The notes beneath the pieces are model-generated. The model was not told the DNA's origin. It searched no databases and saw only the letters and a program-made list of their open reading frames with translations. Position numbers and translations under genes: made by a program. A DNA stretch of 64,000 nt, taken from assembly GCF_003672135.1 (NCBI RefSeq), contig NC_039509.1:682001-746000 (forward strand). Direction: 5' to 3'. Below are positions 41,140-51,900 of the stretch, piece by piece; within the stretch, counting starts at the first letter, position 1, and every line of letters begins with the position of its first letter. This DNA is from Ooceraea biroi. Lineage: Eukaryota > Arthropoda > Insecta > Hymenoptera > Formicidae.

Positions 41140-41240
41140 CTCCATCTCTTTCAACTTAATTTGCCTCTCGAGGTCAAACTTATCGCCCTCGAGGGAGTAC
41201 ATTCTGTTCCAATATGCCGAACAAATCGTCTGCAACTCGG
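41140..41240 (-). CDS. TpnI: Troponin I exon 6.3, mutually exclusive
   Basis: 101 nt between acceptor TTTTAG and donor GTAATT, phase 1 to 0. It encodes AELQTICSAYWNRMYSLEGD followed by KFDLERQIKLKEME. It resembles the a-type exons of Drosophila in carrying a cysteine and the N-R-M-Y motif. The helix faces troponin T and C in the complex, so the swap should change the IT-arm packing; this is inference from family structure. Confidence 0.92.
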
Positions 41241-41960
41241 CTAAAAGAACAAAAAGTTAATGGAATAGAGGCGTCTGCTAAGTGTGTTTCGTCATCCCCG
41301 TAGTCATCTTAAAAATTAACGCGCGATAAAAAATAACGTACGCACGAAAAATAACTGACGACTTGTTATTTCTCCCCTAATGGCTTGCATCGTGATCGCG
41401 AGGGATTATTCGTGAGGAAATGAGATTATCGTGGGGAGTGTAAAGAAGAAATGAGTCTTTCGCGTTGGAAGCGAGAAGCACGAAGCTGACAATTGCGTGA
41501 TCGTTAACCTGACACGGAGAGGCGAGGGTACTTTGAAGGAAAATTCAACGGGAGGAGGTCGCGAGGTGAGAAATACGAGTGCGTTTGTGAAGGGTGTTTG
41601 GTCTGGTGGTGCTGGTGGCCTAGCGCGCAAATAAATGAACAAAATTCTGTCTACTCATGGCGTCTGTGAGAAAGAGTAACATTATGTGAGACAAATCTAT
41701 GCAGGAGCGATTCTACGAGTCGCGTGCGATGCTACGTTAGAGCTGCTGCTAGGAAAAGTACTCAGCCTCGACGTCTATGCCTAATTAATATTACGGACAG
41801 CTTGAGTATGCAAATCGGAACAGTCGCGAGACGTGCCTCGCGCATCGGACAAGAAAAGACGAAAAAAAAAGAAGACTGAACAGGAAAGTATTGGTATTTG
41901 GCGTTAATCGCTCAGCGCTCGCGCTCATCTTTCTGTTTGTCACGAAAAAAGTTTTTCGAC

Positions 41961-42061
41961 CTCCATATCCTTCCGGGCGACTTCGTACTCAAGGTCGTAC
42001 TTCTCCCCTTCGAGAACGTTGATCCTCTTATGATACTGGTTCAGAATGGACTTCACGCTAG
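41961..42061 (-). CDS. TpnI: Troponin I exon 6.2, mutually exclusive
   Basis: 101 nt between acceptor TTAACAG and donor GTCGAA, phase 1 to 0. It encodes 34 residues: ASVKSILNQYHKRINVLEGE, then KYDLEYEVARKDME. The length and phase equal those of the other exons 6. The GTCGAA donor is clearly weaker than those of the sister exons, which could make its use depend on muscle-specific splicing factors. It contains no cysteine. Confidence 0.92.
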
Positions 42062-43337
42062 CTGTTAAAATTCAAGTCACTCCTTGAGAAATGCTCTCTT
42101 ACAATTGGCAGACACGACGGGCTCCTAAAAGTGTCTGTTGCGCTCGCGAATTAACCATTTACTTTTTACGTTTCACGCGAATACCATATATGTAGCTATA
42201 CGTATTTTATGACAACTGTATATTACAGCGAGTGTCTGTTTTGCGCGAGTAACCTCGAATGATGGATGAAGTATGAAGGCGGGAACAAGAATGGAAGTGA
42301 AACTGGTGTAAAAGCTAAATTAAGGTGTTATAAAGTGTGCAAATATCGTCCTGTAATGACATGAAGACTGTCTCAAGTTTTTAGCGGTGCGAATGAGCTC
42401 GGAAATGGCTGTCCAAAATGACTTTCGAGCATACGTGTGGACATCGCTGTGAAATTTGAAACAATCTCGGATTTGAAAGTGATGGCGTAAATACATAAGT
42501 ATATGTTCGCAAGTATAGATCGGAAGTAATGCGAGAGAAAATAGCGAAATGTGTCACAATATTTTACAAATTACAAAACAAGCACCACGTTACGCTTCTT
42601 GTAAATAATACAATGAAAAATAGAAAAGAGTATTATAGAGCACGTTGTGAAGCAGTAATAATATATCGGACATCTAAACGTTCCAAAGTGATGTTATTCT
42701 GTTATTCTGACGATACACGCGTTTCGTGCGAGAATAGAAAGTGAGTAATAAGCCGTATTAACACAAAAAATTTTTTTATCACCATTAAATTCGCCAGAAA
42801 TTCGTGAAGGGATTAAACGAAAAGAGCAAAAAGATCGACGAGAGTAAGAGAAATCGCGCGTACATTAATGCGAAATAAGACAGGGTGCGAGACAAGACAA
42901 GAAAAATTCAAGAAAATCGTCGGCAGTGTTGTATCTGTGTTACGTATATATAAAACATAAAGAAAAAAAGAAAAGTGTGAATAGAAAACGGTGCGAGACG
43001 AAATAATGCGAAGCTCGTGTCTCTTGCCAGATTGCAAAACGGTAGCTACGACGAAACGATTCGAGTTTCAGCAAAGAGTCATTTGTCATTTGCAAACTTG
43101 CTCGATAACGATTATTCATCGGCTCATTGATTGATGAAAATAACAATGAGAATCAAAGCGTCGAGAAGATAAAAGGTGAAAGTTATTTATACGCTCTTGA
43201 ACACTACGACAAAACAAAAAATATTTGATCGATCTCGCCATTTTCGAGTTGAATTTGATTGAACTATTTCAACCGGCATTTTATTTGTCTAATTATTCGG
43301 TATTACTTTCTCTAGTTGTGTACGTTTTTGTCGACTG

Positions 43338-43347
43338 CTAAAAATAG
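43338..43347. promoter_or_regulatory. Perfect MEF2-type site CTAAAAATAG
   Basis: Matches the YTA(A/T)4TAR consensus at all ten positions. It lies in the troponin I intron after exon 6.1. MEF2 drives insect muscle genes, and Drosophila troponin I is known to use both upstream and intronic enhancers, so an intronic role is plausible. Confidence 0.45.
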
Positions 43348-43577
43348 CGAACGTGGAATTGTGCAATCAGTGGTCCCGCGCGCGATTCCATGGTCTCTCT
43401 GCCAAAACTTCAATTACATTTGTCGTTGCTCTACGCAAATATGCAACCAGACAAATATCAACCGGTGCGTTACACAAGTGCAACAACATTGAGCATCGTT
43501 ATTGTGTCGGTGAGTGCCGCGTTATTATTCTGCACGTCGCGTAAACGTTCTCGCAACTGTTGCTCTCTCAAAAGTAC

Positions 43578-43678
43578 CTCGAAGTCCTTCTTCTTAACAA
43601 TATACTCGATGTCAAACTTTTTATCCTCCAATGCCGCTATCCTACTGTGGTACTCGCGCAGCACACGTTTTACGTTCT
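43578..43678 (-). CDS. TpnI: Troponin I exon 6.1, mutually exclusive
   Basis: 101 nt, acceptor TACACAG and donor GTACTT, phase 1 in and 0 out. With the G of exon 5 it encodes 34 residues beginning ENVKRVLREYHSRIAALEDK and ending DIEYIVKKKDFE. The pattern (NV..., YH.RI, DxEY, KKDxE) matches the Drosophila 6b-type exon. It is the first of four same-length copies, so only one can be used per mRNA. It has no cysteine. A perfect MEF2-type site lies about 230 bp downstream in the intron. Confidence 0.93.
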
Positions 43679-44150
43679 CTGTGTAGTTCATCAGAAACAA
43701 ATATGTAAAATAAAATCAAGACATGGGAAATGTTCGCATAATACGTGCGTGTCTGAAATGTATCGTGCTTCTATATATCATGTTTTTTTTGTTTTTATTG
43801 AAGGTTTCTCCAATAATAAGATAGAAGTTTTTAAATTATGAGATCTAATCTTGAAAATTTTATACCAATCATCGCGTCTTCATCGCGCTTTCTTTATCTT
43901 CAAAAAGAGAATTAAGTAAACGACGATCTGCAAAAATATCGATGAAACGGTAAGCAATGAAATAACGTGAATAAAAATCCGCCCTGTGAAACTGAAGGAG
44001 TGAATATTATGAATTATTATAAATTACTAGGATTTAATGAAAGTTCTTATCATCTAGCTAATTTTACCTTCATTCAAAAGACCATTACACAGATTTTTCA
44101 GAATTCAAGACAAAAAAGAAATTTTCAAATCTTAAATTATCCGAAATATA

Positions 44151-45111
44151 CAGTGCTGGCAAAAAGTTCCGGAACGGTTAAAAATCTTGGAAAATAATGA
44201 TTTAGTGGAAAAATGTTTCAAACAAAAAGTATAGGGCTTAAAAAAATCTATTAGATGATGATATCTATTTGACCTTGGTATGACCTTGGAAAGCCCGGTC
44301 ATGGTCAACATAAAAATCTGAAATGGAAACCCCTATTTTTTATTACATATTCTTGTAGCTTAGTTCGAGAGCTTTTCGAAACGCTATAATAAATTTTTTT
44401 CTCTTACGTAATTTTTGACTTATAGGCTTGAAGGTTACACAGTACCGCCGGCATTAGAATTACCCAAGGTGTACCGCGTGGAGGTTGCACGGTCGGATTT
44501 ACACTTCTTTTGTGCGTGTGTGTGTGTGTGTGCCTGCGTGCGTGTATGAGAGTGGTGTGCGCGCGCGCGCGTGTGTGTGTGAGTGTGTGTGTGTGTTCTT
44601 CATAAAACTAACTTCACAAAAATAGTTTATACTCGTATGTACGAACAACGGCATTACACACACACACACGCACGCACGCACGCACATACACTCAACACAC
44701 ACACACACACAGCCACGCACACGCGCGCGCGCACACACACACACACGCACAAAAGAAGTGTAAATCCGACCGTGCAACCTCCACGCGGTACACCTTGGGT
44801 AATTCTAATGCCGGCAGTACTGTGTAACCTTCAAGCCTATAAGTCAAAAATTACGTAAGAGAAAAAAATTTATTATAGCGTTTCGAAAAGCTCTCGAACT
44901 AAGCTACAAGAATATGTAATAAAAAATAGGGGTTTCCATTTCAGATTTTTATGTTGACCATGACTGGGCTTTCCAAGGTCATACCAAGGTCAAATAGATA
45001 TCATCATCTAATAGAGTTTTTTAAGCCCTATGCTTTTTGTTTGAAACAATTTTCCACTAAATCATTATTTTCCAAGATTTTTAACCGTTCCGGAACTTTT
45101 TGCCAGCACTG
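44151..45111. mobile_element. Tc1-like palindromic non-autonomous element, copy 2
   Basis: Same termini and arms as the copy at 32371-33575, with TA on both sides (44149-44150 and 45112-45113). It is about 240 bp shorter: the central core with the GTCCGAA inverted sequence is missing and the second arm passes straight into CA/GCAC repeats. It lies in the intron between exons 5 and 6.1. No coding capacity. Confidence 0.9.
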
Positions 45112-45354
45112 TATGTAATACAAGCGAATTAATATTAGATTAATATTTGAGATGTATTTCCTGCGTAATAATCTTTGCTAATGACCAAGCACTAACATCA
45201 TGAACTATTTATAACTTTTGATAGATAGCGAATTAAAAATAAATGTGAATATATCTGTCTGAATTTAAAATATTTTTCAAAATATTTTTGTATAATTTCA
45301 AACGCGTAATTTGTGCATTCCTATCAAGATTACATGAATGAAGCAAAGTTGTAC

Positions 45355-45478
45355 CTTCGTTAGCATCATCGACGTTTTTCGGTTTTCCGCAACGCTCCTC
45401 GATTATGCGCCTTCTCTCGGCTGCTTTTCTCTCTTGTTCCTTCTTCAGTTCCTCAGCGGCTTTCTTACGCAACAGCAA
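45355..45478 (-). CDS. TpnI: Troponin I exon 5 (first half of the IT-arm helix)
   Basis: 124 nt between acceptor CATCAG and donor GTACAA, entering in phase 0 and leaving with one base (G) of the next codon. It encodes LLLRKKAAEELKKEQERKAA, then ERRRIIEERCGKPKNVDDANE. Such a charged helix forms the start of the coiled coil with troponin T in the IT arm. The single leftover G is completed by any of the four exons 6, giving E, A, A or V at the junction. Confidence 0.96.
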
Positions 45479-46926
45479 CTGATGACACACGAGAAGAGAA
45501 TCCGTAAATTTAGGCTCAGTAGGAAGGAACACATTTCGCAAACGGGCGAGTAAAGCTTTGCCAGAGATATTTACGCAGTTCACTGAAGAATCGATCTCTA
45601 ATGGTACAACATTGGTGTAATTTAAATGGAAATACGAGCTTACAGAGAACACTCTGGATATATTGATAACTCGCCGCTGTAAATCGAATAAACAATTAAA
45701 ATCGCATGTCGCGAAGCAGATTAGTATTATGTTGGCCTAATTTAATGAATATAAAGCCGTTCATTACACCGGCCAATTGTTTGTGTAGTCATGTAACTAC
45801 ATGTTAAAATAATTAAAATAGCTATTGAAACTAAATTGCAATGCAATATATTGATTTCCGTATTTGTAAATGTACTCTGTATGATAACGCAAAATCAAAC
45901 TAGAAATGAGTAAATATCGATATCATGGTTCTATAAATATCGGAATATATTTATTAAGAAGTGATTGACGTGTCAATATTTGCAAATTTACTAACCAAAT
46001 TTTGGTGCAATGATATGATTCAATATTCGGAGAGAGAAACATCTATCTCCCTATTCATGGGGTTTATTCACGAAATAATTTGCGCCCACGGCCAGAGCCT
46101 CTCTCTTTCGGTTAGCAAACGAGATAACGTCAGTTGAAATTCGGCGGATCGCAAATATTGACATAGCGGTAAGGATGAAGCGGAAAGAAGGATGAAAGAA
46201 AGGTGGATTTACGAGAAAATAACATTCCGCGGGACACCGGCAAACGCGAAAAGATTTTCCAAGACGTAATCTGCATACACACGGGAAACTTTATGTATTG
46301 TGAATGTTTGCGATGGTGCATGAAGAGGAATGTAAATCGGGACCAGGGGAGGAAAGGTGCGTGGTGTCCTGGAAGACGTTGCGCGACGATGGAAACAGAA
46401 TGGCGAATGTAAGGCGGGTCCATAAAGTAAAGGAAAAAAGATGAGAAAAAGTTGGAAATTCTCGGACGCACCGCGTCGCGGTGGTTGGAAAACGATGCAT
46501 CTGAAAGAAGGGAGTAGAACAAGGAGAAGCAATGGAAGCACGAATGCGACCGTTACGAGAAATATTTCATGAGAGAATCCGTACAAAGCAGAAGGGATTA
46601 CCGCGATATTACTGCGAGGCTCGCTAAAACTATCGCGTGCAACGAAGCAGTTAGATAAATCGGAAACGGAAATCACGATTCCGCGATCAATGATGAGCGC
46701 TCGGTGGCATTGATGTAATGCGAAACGTAATCTCTGAAAGATCTAGCGCGGCATTACTTTAACACGAGAAGCACCGTTACGTTGAAAGTAGGAATGAAAT
46801 ATGACGAAAGATTCGCGCGAGACTTACGGCGAACGAGATTTTAAAGAGGATATTCCGCGAACACTCACCTCGGTCGGTGCTGCGAAATTCGAAAAGGAAG
46901 AAGCAAAAAGCGATTCGTGGACTTAC

Positions 46927-47055
46927 CCTAAGCTTCTTCTTCCTGTCGGGGGTCATGAAACCCTTCTTCGCCTTCTTGGCTTTGGAAGCCTCTTCGAGGC
47001 GGGCGCGGACCTCCGCCCTCTTCCTCTCGGTCTCTGCCTGTTTCCTCTTCTTTTC
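46927..47055 (-). CDS. TpnI: Troponin I exon 4 (N-terminal troponin C-binding region)
   Basis: 43 codons between acceptor TGCAG (47056) and donor GTAAGT (46926), phase 0 on both sides. The encoded segment opens EKKRKQAETERKRAEVRARL and ends KGFMTPDRKKKLR. It is almost identical to the Drosophila counterpart, with MTPD for MTPE. By family knowledge this part holds the N-terminal helix that anchors troponin I on the C-lobe of troponin C. It is highly basic and helical with no cysteines. Confidence 0.96.
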
Positions 47056-47635
47056 CTGCATTTTTCGTGCGAAACTCCCTTAAAACATCTCATCTGAGAA
47101 AGCCCCGGAGCGCAACGCGAATTCGGAAAGTGTTGCGCGACTCAAACTCATCTAACATTTTTCGCGCTTTCCTTCTTTTATGCTGCTTCAGCTAAACATT
47201 CGTGAATCTTAGAAATGAAAATAATTGAGGTAAGGAGATTCACGATAATTGCTACGATTCTTTCAAGCAAGTAAAAGATAACATTATTGAAACATTAATC
47301 CTTGATATTAAAGTTTCCTAATACGTGTAGGTTTTTCTTGCTTATATTAAAATTGCAATATGTGTAAGTACATCGAACATATTCGTTATTATCGTTGTAT
47401 ATAAATATTCGTTACATATTTATACATATTTATCCTAGAAAGAAACGTAACCGCGGACCGCGGATTATTTTTGTTAATCTGATACATCGCTAATTTGAGA
47501 TATCTAAAGTGGATTTCTACAATAAAACGAGCGTAAACTCTGTTCCGACGAAAGGATTTCTTTCGTTCGCCTGATAAATGGCCGTCCTTTAAGAGGCGAC
47601 TCTACGTTTCATAGTTAGTTGCCTCTCTTACGTAC

Positions 47636-47653
47636 ATCCTCGATGCGCTTCCT
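47636..47653 (-). CDS. TpnI: Troponin I 18-nt micro-exon (RKRIED)
   Basis: A pyrimidine-rich acceptor (CTTTCTTTCTTTTGCAG) is followed by six codons, RKRIED, and the donor GTACGT. Phase is 0 at both ends, so it can be included or skipped without a frame change. Inclusion gives MADDE-RKRIED-EKKRKQAE. This resembles other insect troponin I N-termini, where a charged stretch of the KKRLEE type follows MADDE. A competing donor 4 nt on (GTAAGA) would break the frame. The exon lies between the start exon and exon 4, as expected. Whether it is constitutive or alternative cannot be told from sequence. Confidence 0.75.
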
Positions 47654-50600
47654 CTGCAAAAGAAAGAAAGAAAATTTCTCGTTAGTATGTTCCGTGTCGT
47701 GAGTCACATGCACACGCGATACCTGGAACACTTTTTCGCAGTGCGATTCTTTCGACTGTGTGAAAGGATTTCTCAGCGATAGTAAAGGGGAGGGTGAGAA
47801 AGGAAGGAAGATGAGAAAGAAGGAAAAAGAAGAGATTACGCCTCTCCCCAGTGTTCCAGATTTCGCCATCAAGAAATACCTTACAAAGCATTAGCGTAGC
47901 GACCGTGTTTTCGCGTGTCTCACGGCAATGCAGAGCTAATGGAGTCTGTCTTAAGTGATATAACTTTGTCGCTGTTAAGCGGTACAACAAGCGAGCGTAT
48001 CCAGCGAGCATCTCGTAATATCGTTTTGTGCGAACTGTCGCGTTCGCTTATGGCGTTTCGACTCGTTGCGACTTTATTATGCGACCATTCGGCTCTCTGC
48101 ATTCCGTAAACTGCGCAAATTTTGACGATACGGAGCAAGAATAAAAAATAGTAATATTCATAATGGTAGCGTATATACGGTGCAGAAGTGACGACATGCA
48201 AATTTTCATGGCGCGACTCTCTGAACCTTGGCACCGCAAAAAATATCGTTGGGCAACGTTGGCAACAGCGTTTCTTTATTGCGAACACTATTAATAACTG
48301 ACGATCACAGTTTACAATTATCGTTTTTTTCGTGCCTCGATGTAAAATTCTGGTCGAGATTTACTTGATACAAATATGCAAAATTTTTTACAAGTACATA
48401 TCGCGTGAAGTAAATATGCTGCGAGCTGCGTGATAACGTGAAATAAATACCAATGTACATTTTCGCATTTACACATTTATAAGGAAAACATAAAGCGTTA
48501 GAGACATGCAATACTACAAAGGAAGTCTCACACCGGAAGACAGAAATCAATCCTCATGCGAGTTTGGTATCTACTTTACCCCAGGTTTGCTTGTTCTACA
48601 TTTGTCTGTGGTCTCGTTTTCGAGATTTCTACTATAATTGTTCTTCAGTTAGGTCTAATTGAAGAAGAAGCAAGGATACATTCACAAGGAGACTGTCGAA
48701 CGTCACGATGGCACATGAAATAATATTGATTATAAATCAATATTATATAACTTTATATAATGTAATAATAAGACACTCTGAACTCATACTTAAAAAATAT
48801 TTAAGAATTATTACGAATGTAAAATATTTTAAATTAATTACGTTCTTTCTTGTGAAAAACGTGAATGTTGGAAACACGTAACATCCTCTGTACAGTTTAA
48901 ACAACGATGAAACTAAAATAAAACTCGAGCTGTGCGCATGAAGTGACACAGCATAATGCTTGCTTACTCGCGATTCCGTACGAGCGAGCCGTTTGCAAAA
49001 CTGCATTCATATAAGTTAACTTTAATCAGTAAATGGAGGTTCTCTAAGTGATCTTTATGGTAGACGTCGTTTCCATTGAGTGCACTCGTCCCGAGTTTTA
49101 CCTCGCAACGCACCCTGACAAATATCAAGCATTTTCGTATCTCAAAGACAAAATTTTTCTCATTCGTCGGGCCATCGTGAACGAGAGAGGAGTAAAACCG
49201 CATTGAAAGGATAGACCGTTCTATAAATATTATCGGGAAGAAATAACGGAGAGAAACGGAAGGTCGATCTGAAAAGACGGATGGCGGTGAAATACAGAGT
49301 AAAGTATAAATTACTACGGTATACCGGAAGATCGGCAAATCAGGGAGGGAAACGAATCTTCTCTTGAACGTGAATCCGCAATTGAAAATCTGGAAAGATT
49401 TTGTTCCGTTGAGGATATCGCGAGGTGACAAATAGCTCGCTCGAGCAGCAAGAAAGAGGAGACATAAAGTAAGGAAGGGATCCGGAACGAGCGGGGAGCA
49501 ACTGCGTTAAATAATACCGAAATAAGGGCGAGAGTGTGACGATAAATCAGGCAAAAAGTCAGGTCGTGGAGCATATAACGGAGACAACGGACATGTCGGT
49601 CGTAATACGACCGGAGCCATTTCCCGCTCTTACAGAACGGAAATTTTACGGTGAAATTCGCGGAATATATGTTCCTCACCGCGCCGGACCAAGAACCTTC
49701 ATTAACTTTTACATTTGCGGTTCGCGCCGTGCAAATTGGCTTCATTATACGAAAGAAAACTCTATCCGATGCTGTAAACGAAGAATTATCATCTCCGATG
49801 TAAACATTATAGAGGAATGATGACGCAATTGTCAAGACAAAGAATCCCATAGAAAATATATTACCCGTTAAAGAACTCAGAGATAAGAATCGCTGAAAGT
49901 TGGCGAGTACCAAATTCTTCTTAAAGAATCTTTGGAGAAGTACTTTTTTATACGAAACTCAACGTTCGATTTAAAAACGAAAGGAGTGCTAAGCTACAAA
50001 CGAATGAAAAATGGACGAACGACCGAGGGTGAAACGACCGAAAGATATTGGGGAGAAAACTGGATCGTGGAAAGTTTCTTACGGAAGGAAGAAGAGAGAA
50101 AGAGGAAGAAAGAGGAACGGGAGATAATCGCGACGAGGAGCGAGCTTCTATGATCGCCTCGTCATTCTACGTAGCATATAAACCTTTTTCAGGCCGCACA
50201 AACTATGTGGTTCATCCTTGACCACCATCTATATCTTCTACTAAGCTGCTTGAAAATGCTATTGTAGGGAAAAAGAAACGAGGTTCGGTCTATTCGAAGT
50301 CCTCAGCAGTTTTATACATCGGCAGATCGGAATTTTATACATGAGAGCTTGATACCGTAATAATACAAGGGCAAATTGTTTATTTATGGAAACGTGTATT
50401 TGAAATTAAATTCTTATGAAAATTTTCTCGCGCATTTTTGAGAGAACCGCGAGATTATTTCAACTGGAAATAATTTTAATTTACAACACCGCAATTAAAT
50501 TACGAAATTAATTATATTACTTGTTTTAAGTTAAACTGGACACTCAGATCAAAATTCATCAAATACACTTTTCGATTATGTAGGTCGAGCAAAATTCGCG

Positions 50601-50994
50601 GTGGAACATTCAGCAGAACCACCGTTCTATTTTTATTGACAAGGTCTATGCTACCTTCGTTAAGAATACAGTTTATACTAGCATTTCACAGAATCGCAGA
50701 ACACACAAACGATGCATACCTTTCGATAGTAACGCTAATTTTACTGCACCGGACAAAATGTAAGATGCATGGCGTTTCAGCGTTTCCGGTCGAAGAATGA
50801 AGATCAGCAACGTCGAAAATCCAGCAATGATGACGTAATATGAAAAAAGAGATGTAACATTAAGGAATTTCCGGCATGTGCCTTTATGAAACTACTCGTC
50901 GTAGTTTTCTCTTGATACTTGATGCTCTTTTATAAATATTAAAGGCCACGAGAGAACATGATGGCATTAATTCAGATCTGAGTACACACCTAAC
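47654..50994. other. Troponin I first coding intron
   Basis: About 3.3 kb between the MADDE exon and the micro-exon. A minus-strand open frame of 199 codons at 49314-49913 shows no family resemblance. In Drosophila an extra Pro-Ala-rich N-terminal exon lies in the comparable place; I see no such exon here. Confidence 0.55.
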
Positions 50995-51038
50995 CTCGTC
51001 GTCCGCCATGATGGTGTCTGGTTGTTACACGCGTCTAC
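50995..51038 (-). CDS. TpnI: Troponin I exon with the start codon (MADDE)
   Basis: The exon begins after a strong acceptor: a pyrimidine run of about 20 nt (51041-51060) ending TTTTAG at 51039. It carries 29 nt of 5' untranslated sequence, then ATG at 51009-51007 and codons for MADDE, followed by donor GTTAGG at 50994. MADDE is the conserved insect troponin I start, so the start choice is secure. The exon ends in phase 0. Because the exon starts with an acceptor, at least one non-coding exon must lie further upstream (higher coordinates). Confidence 0.93.
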
Positions 51039-51379
51039 CTAAAAGAGAGAAACAGAAAGAAACGGGATGACAAAACGTTACAAATGTTTTTTATTAGCAC
51101 ATATGCGCACTGATGAAAATCTCTCGTCACACCGGCGCGCTATTAATAGCGCGCGGCATCGGGGAACCCTGGTCGTTAAAATAAAATAGGGGCGTGTATA
51201 AGCGGGCGCAATAAACGTGCATGCGAAGACCGCGGCTCGCCACATTCGCGCGCATATGGAACAAGGTTTCGCGGGAGCTGCCACATGGAGTTTTTGCATA
51301 TGCATATTTACTCGACGCCGTCACACGGCACGCGGAAACGCTTTTGCGCTTCCGTGATGTATGCGTCGGTTACAAATGG

Positions 51380-51900
51380 GGTGGACGAAAATAATGACAG
51401 AGTGACGTCAATGGTAAATGGCACGGTCGGACGTTCGTCGCTCGTGTCCGCGTCACGTACGATCGCGGAAATATAATAATGGCGGATCGGAAGAAATTTA
51501 TATCGCCGTCTCCGACGTCTTTCCTCCGCCCCCGTTTCTCTCGTGCTCGATAAACACGATCGATTCGGTGCCCCCGCAGGGGGGAGACGATAAATCGCGC
51601 GTGGATCTCGCTAAACGAGCGCGAGGGGTGCACGCTTGCTGAGACTCGTCGACGACGACGACGGCGATGACGATGACGGTATAGAATATCCGGCGCGCGA
51701 AAATAGACGCCAGCCGTCCCCACTTTCCGCGCCGCGCGTCGTCGAGACGTCGGGCTACATCGGCGATCCAAATTTGGATGCAACGACCTGGTGGATAGAT
51801 CCCGCCGTCGGCGGCTTCAACTGGATTCGATGTCGAAACGGAGGGACGAACGGATATAAACAAAGTTGTAGAACTTGAGGGAGGAGCTTGCTGTCGAATA
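51380..51900. other. CpG-rich block just upstream of the troponin I start exon
   Basis: GC- and CpG-rich sequence with GAC/GAT triplets, 350-900 bp upstream of the start-codon exon. Frames are open on both strands (about 120-137 codons) only because of base composition; none is recognised. It may hold promoter or enhancer activity. Confidence 0.35.
51648..51679. repeat. Imperfect GAC/GAT triplet repeat
   Basis: GTCGACGACGACGACGGCG followed by ATGACGATGACGG. A similar GAC/GAT-rich tract occurs at about 24077-24165. Neither lies in an open frame that looks coding. Confidence 0.6.

Larger units (their letters stand above)
25016..51038 (-). other. TpnI: Troponin I gene, whole span from start-codon exon to last stop
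   Basis: This is the insect troponin I locus, orthologous to Drosophila wupA. The product is the inhibitory subunit of the striated-muscle troponin complex; it binds actin, troponin C and troponin T on the thin filament. Recognition rests on near-verbatim family segments such as KKAKKGFMTPDRKKKLR (exon 4), RKKAAEELKKEQERKAAERR (exon 5), NSQVNDLRGKF (exon 7) and SKYENKFAKLQKKAAEFNF (exon 8). Every junction has GT and AG ends and compatible phase. Coding lengths before the alternative tails sum to 573 nt (191 codons). Four alternative exons 6 and three alternative C-termini are visible. Two Tc1-like elements lie in introns. The true transcription start lies upstream of 51038 and is not placed with confidence. 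Confidence 0.96.

Noticed and set aside
49314..49913. Longest frame in the window, 199 codons on the minus strand
   Set aside because: In the first troponin I intron; hydrophobic and serine-rich text without any domain or conserved motif and no splice signals.
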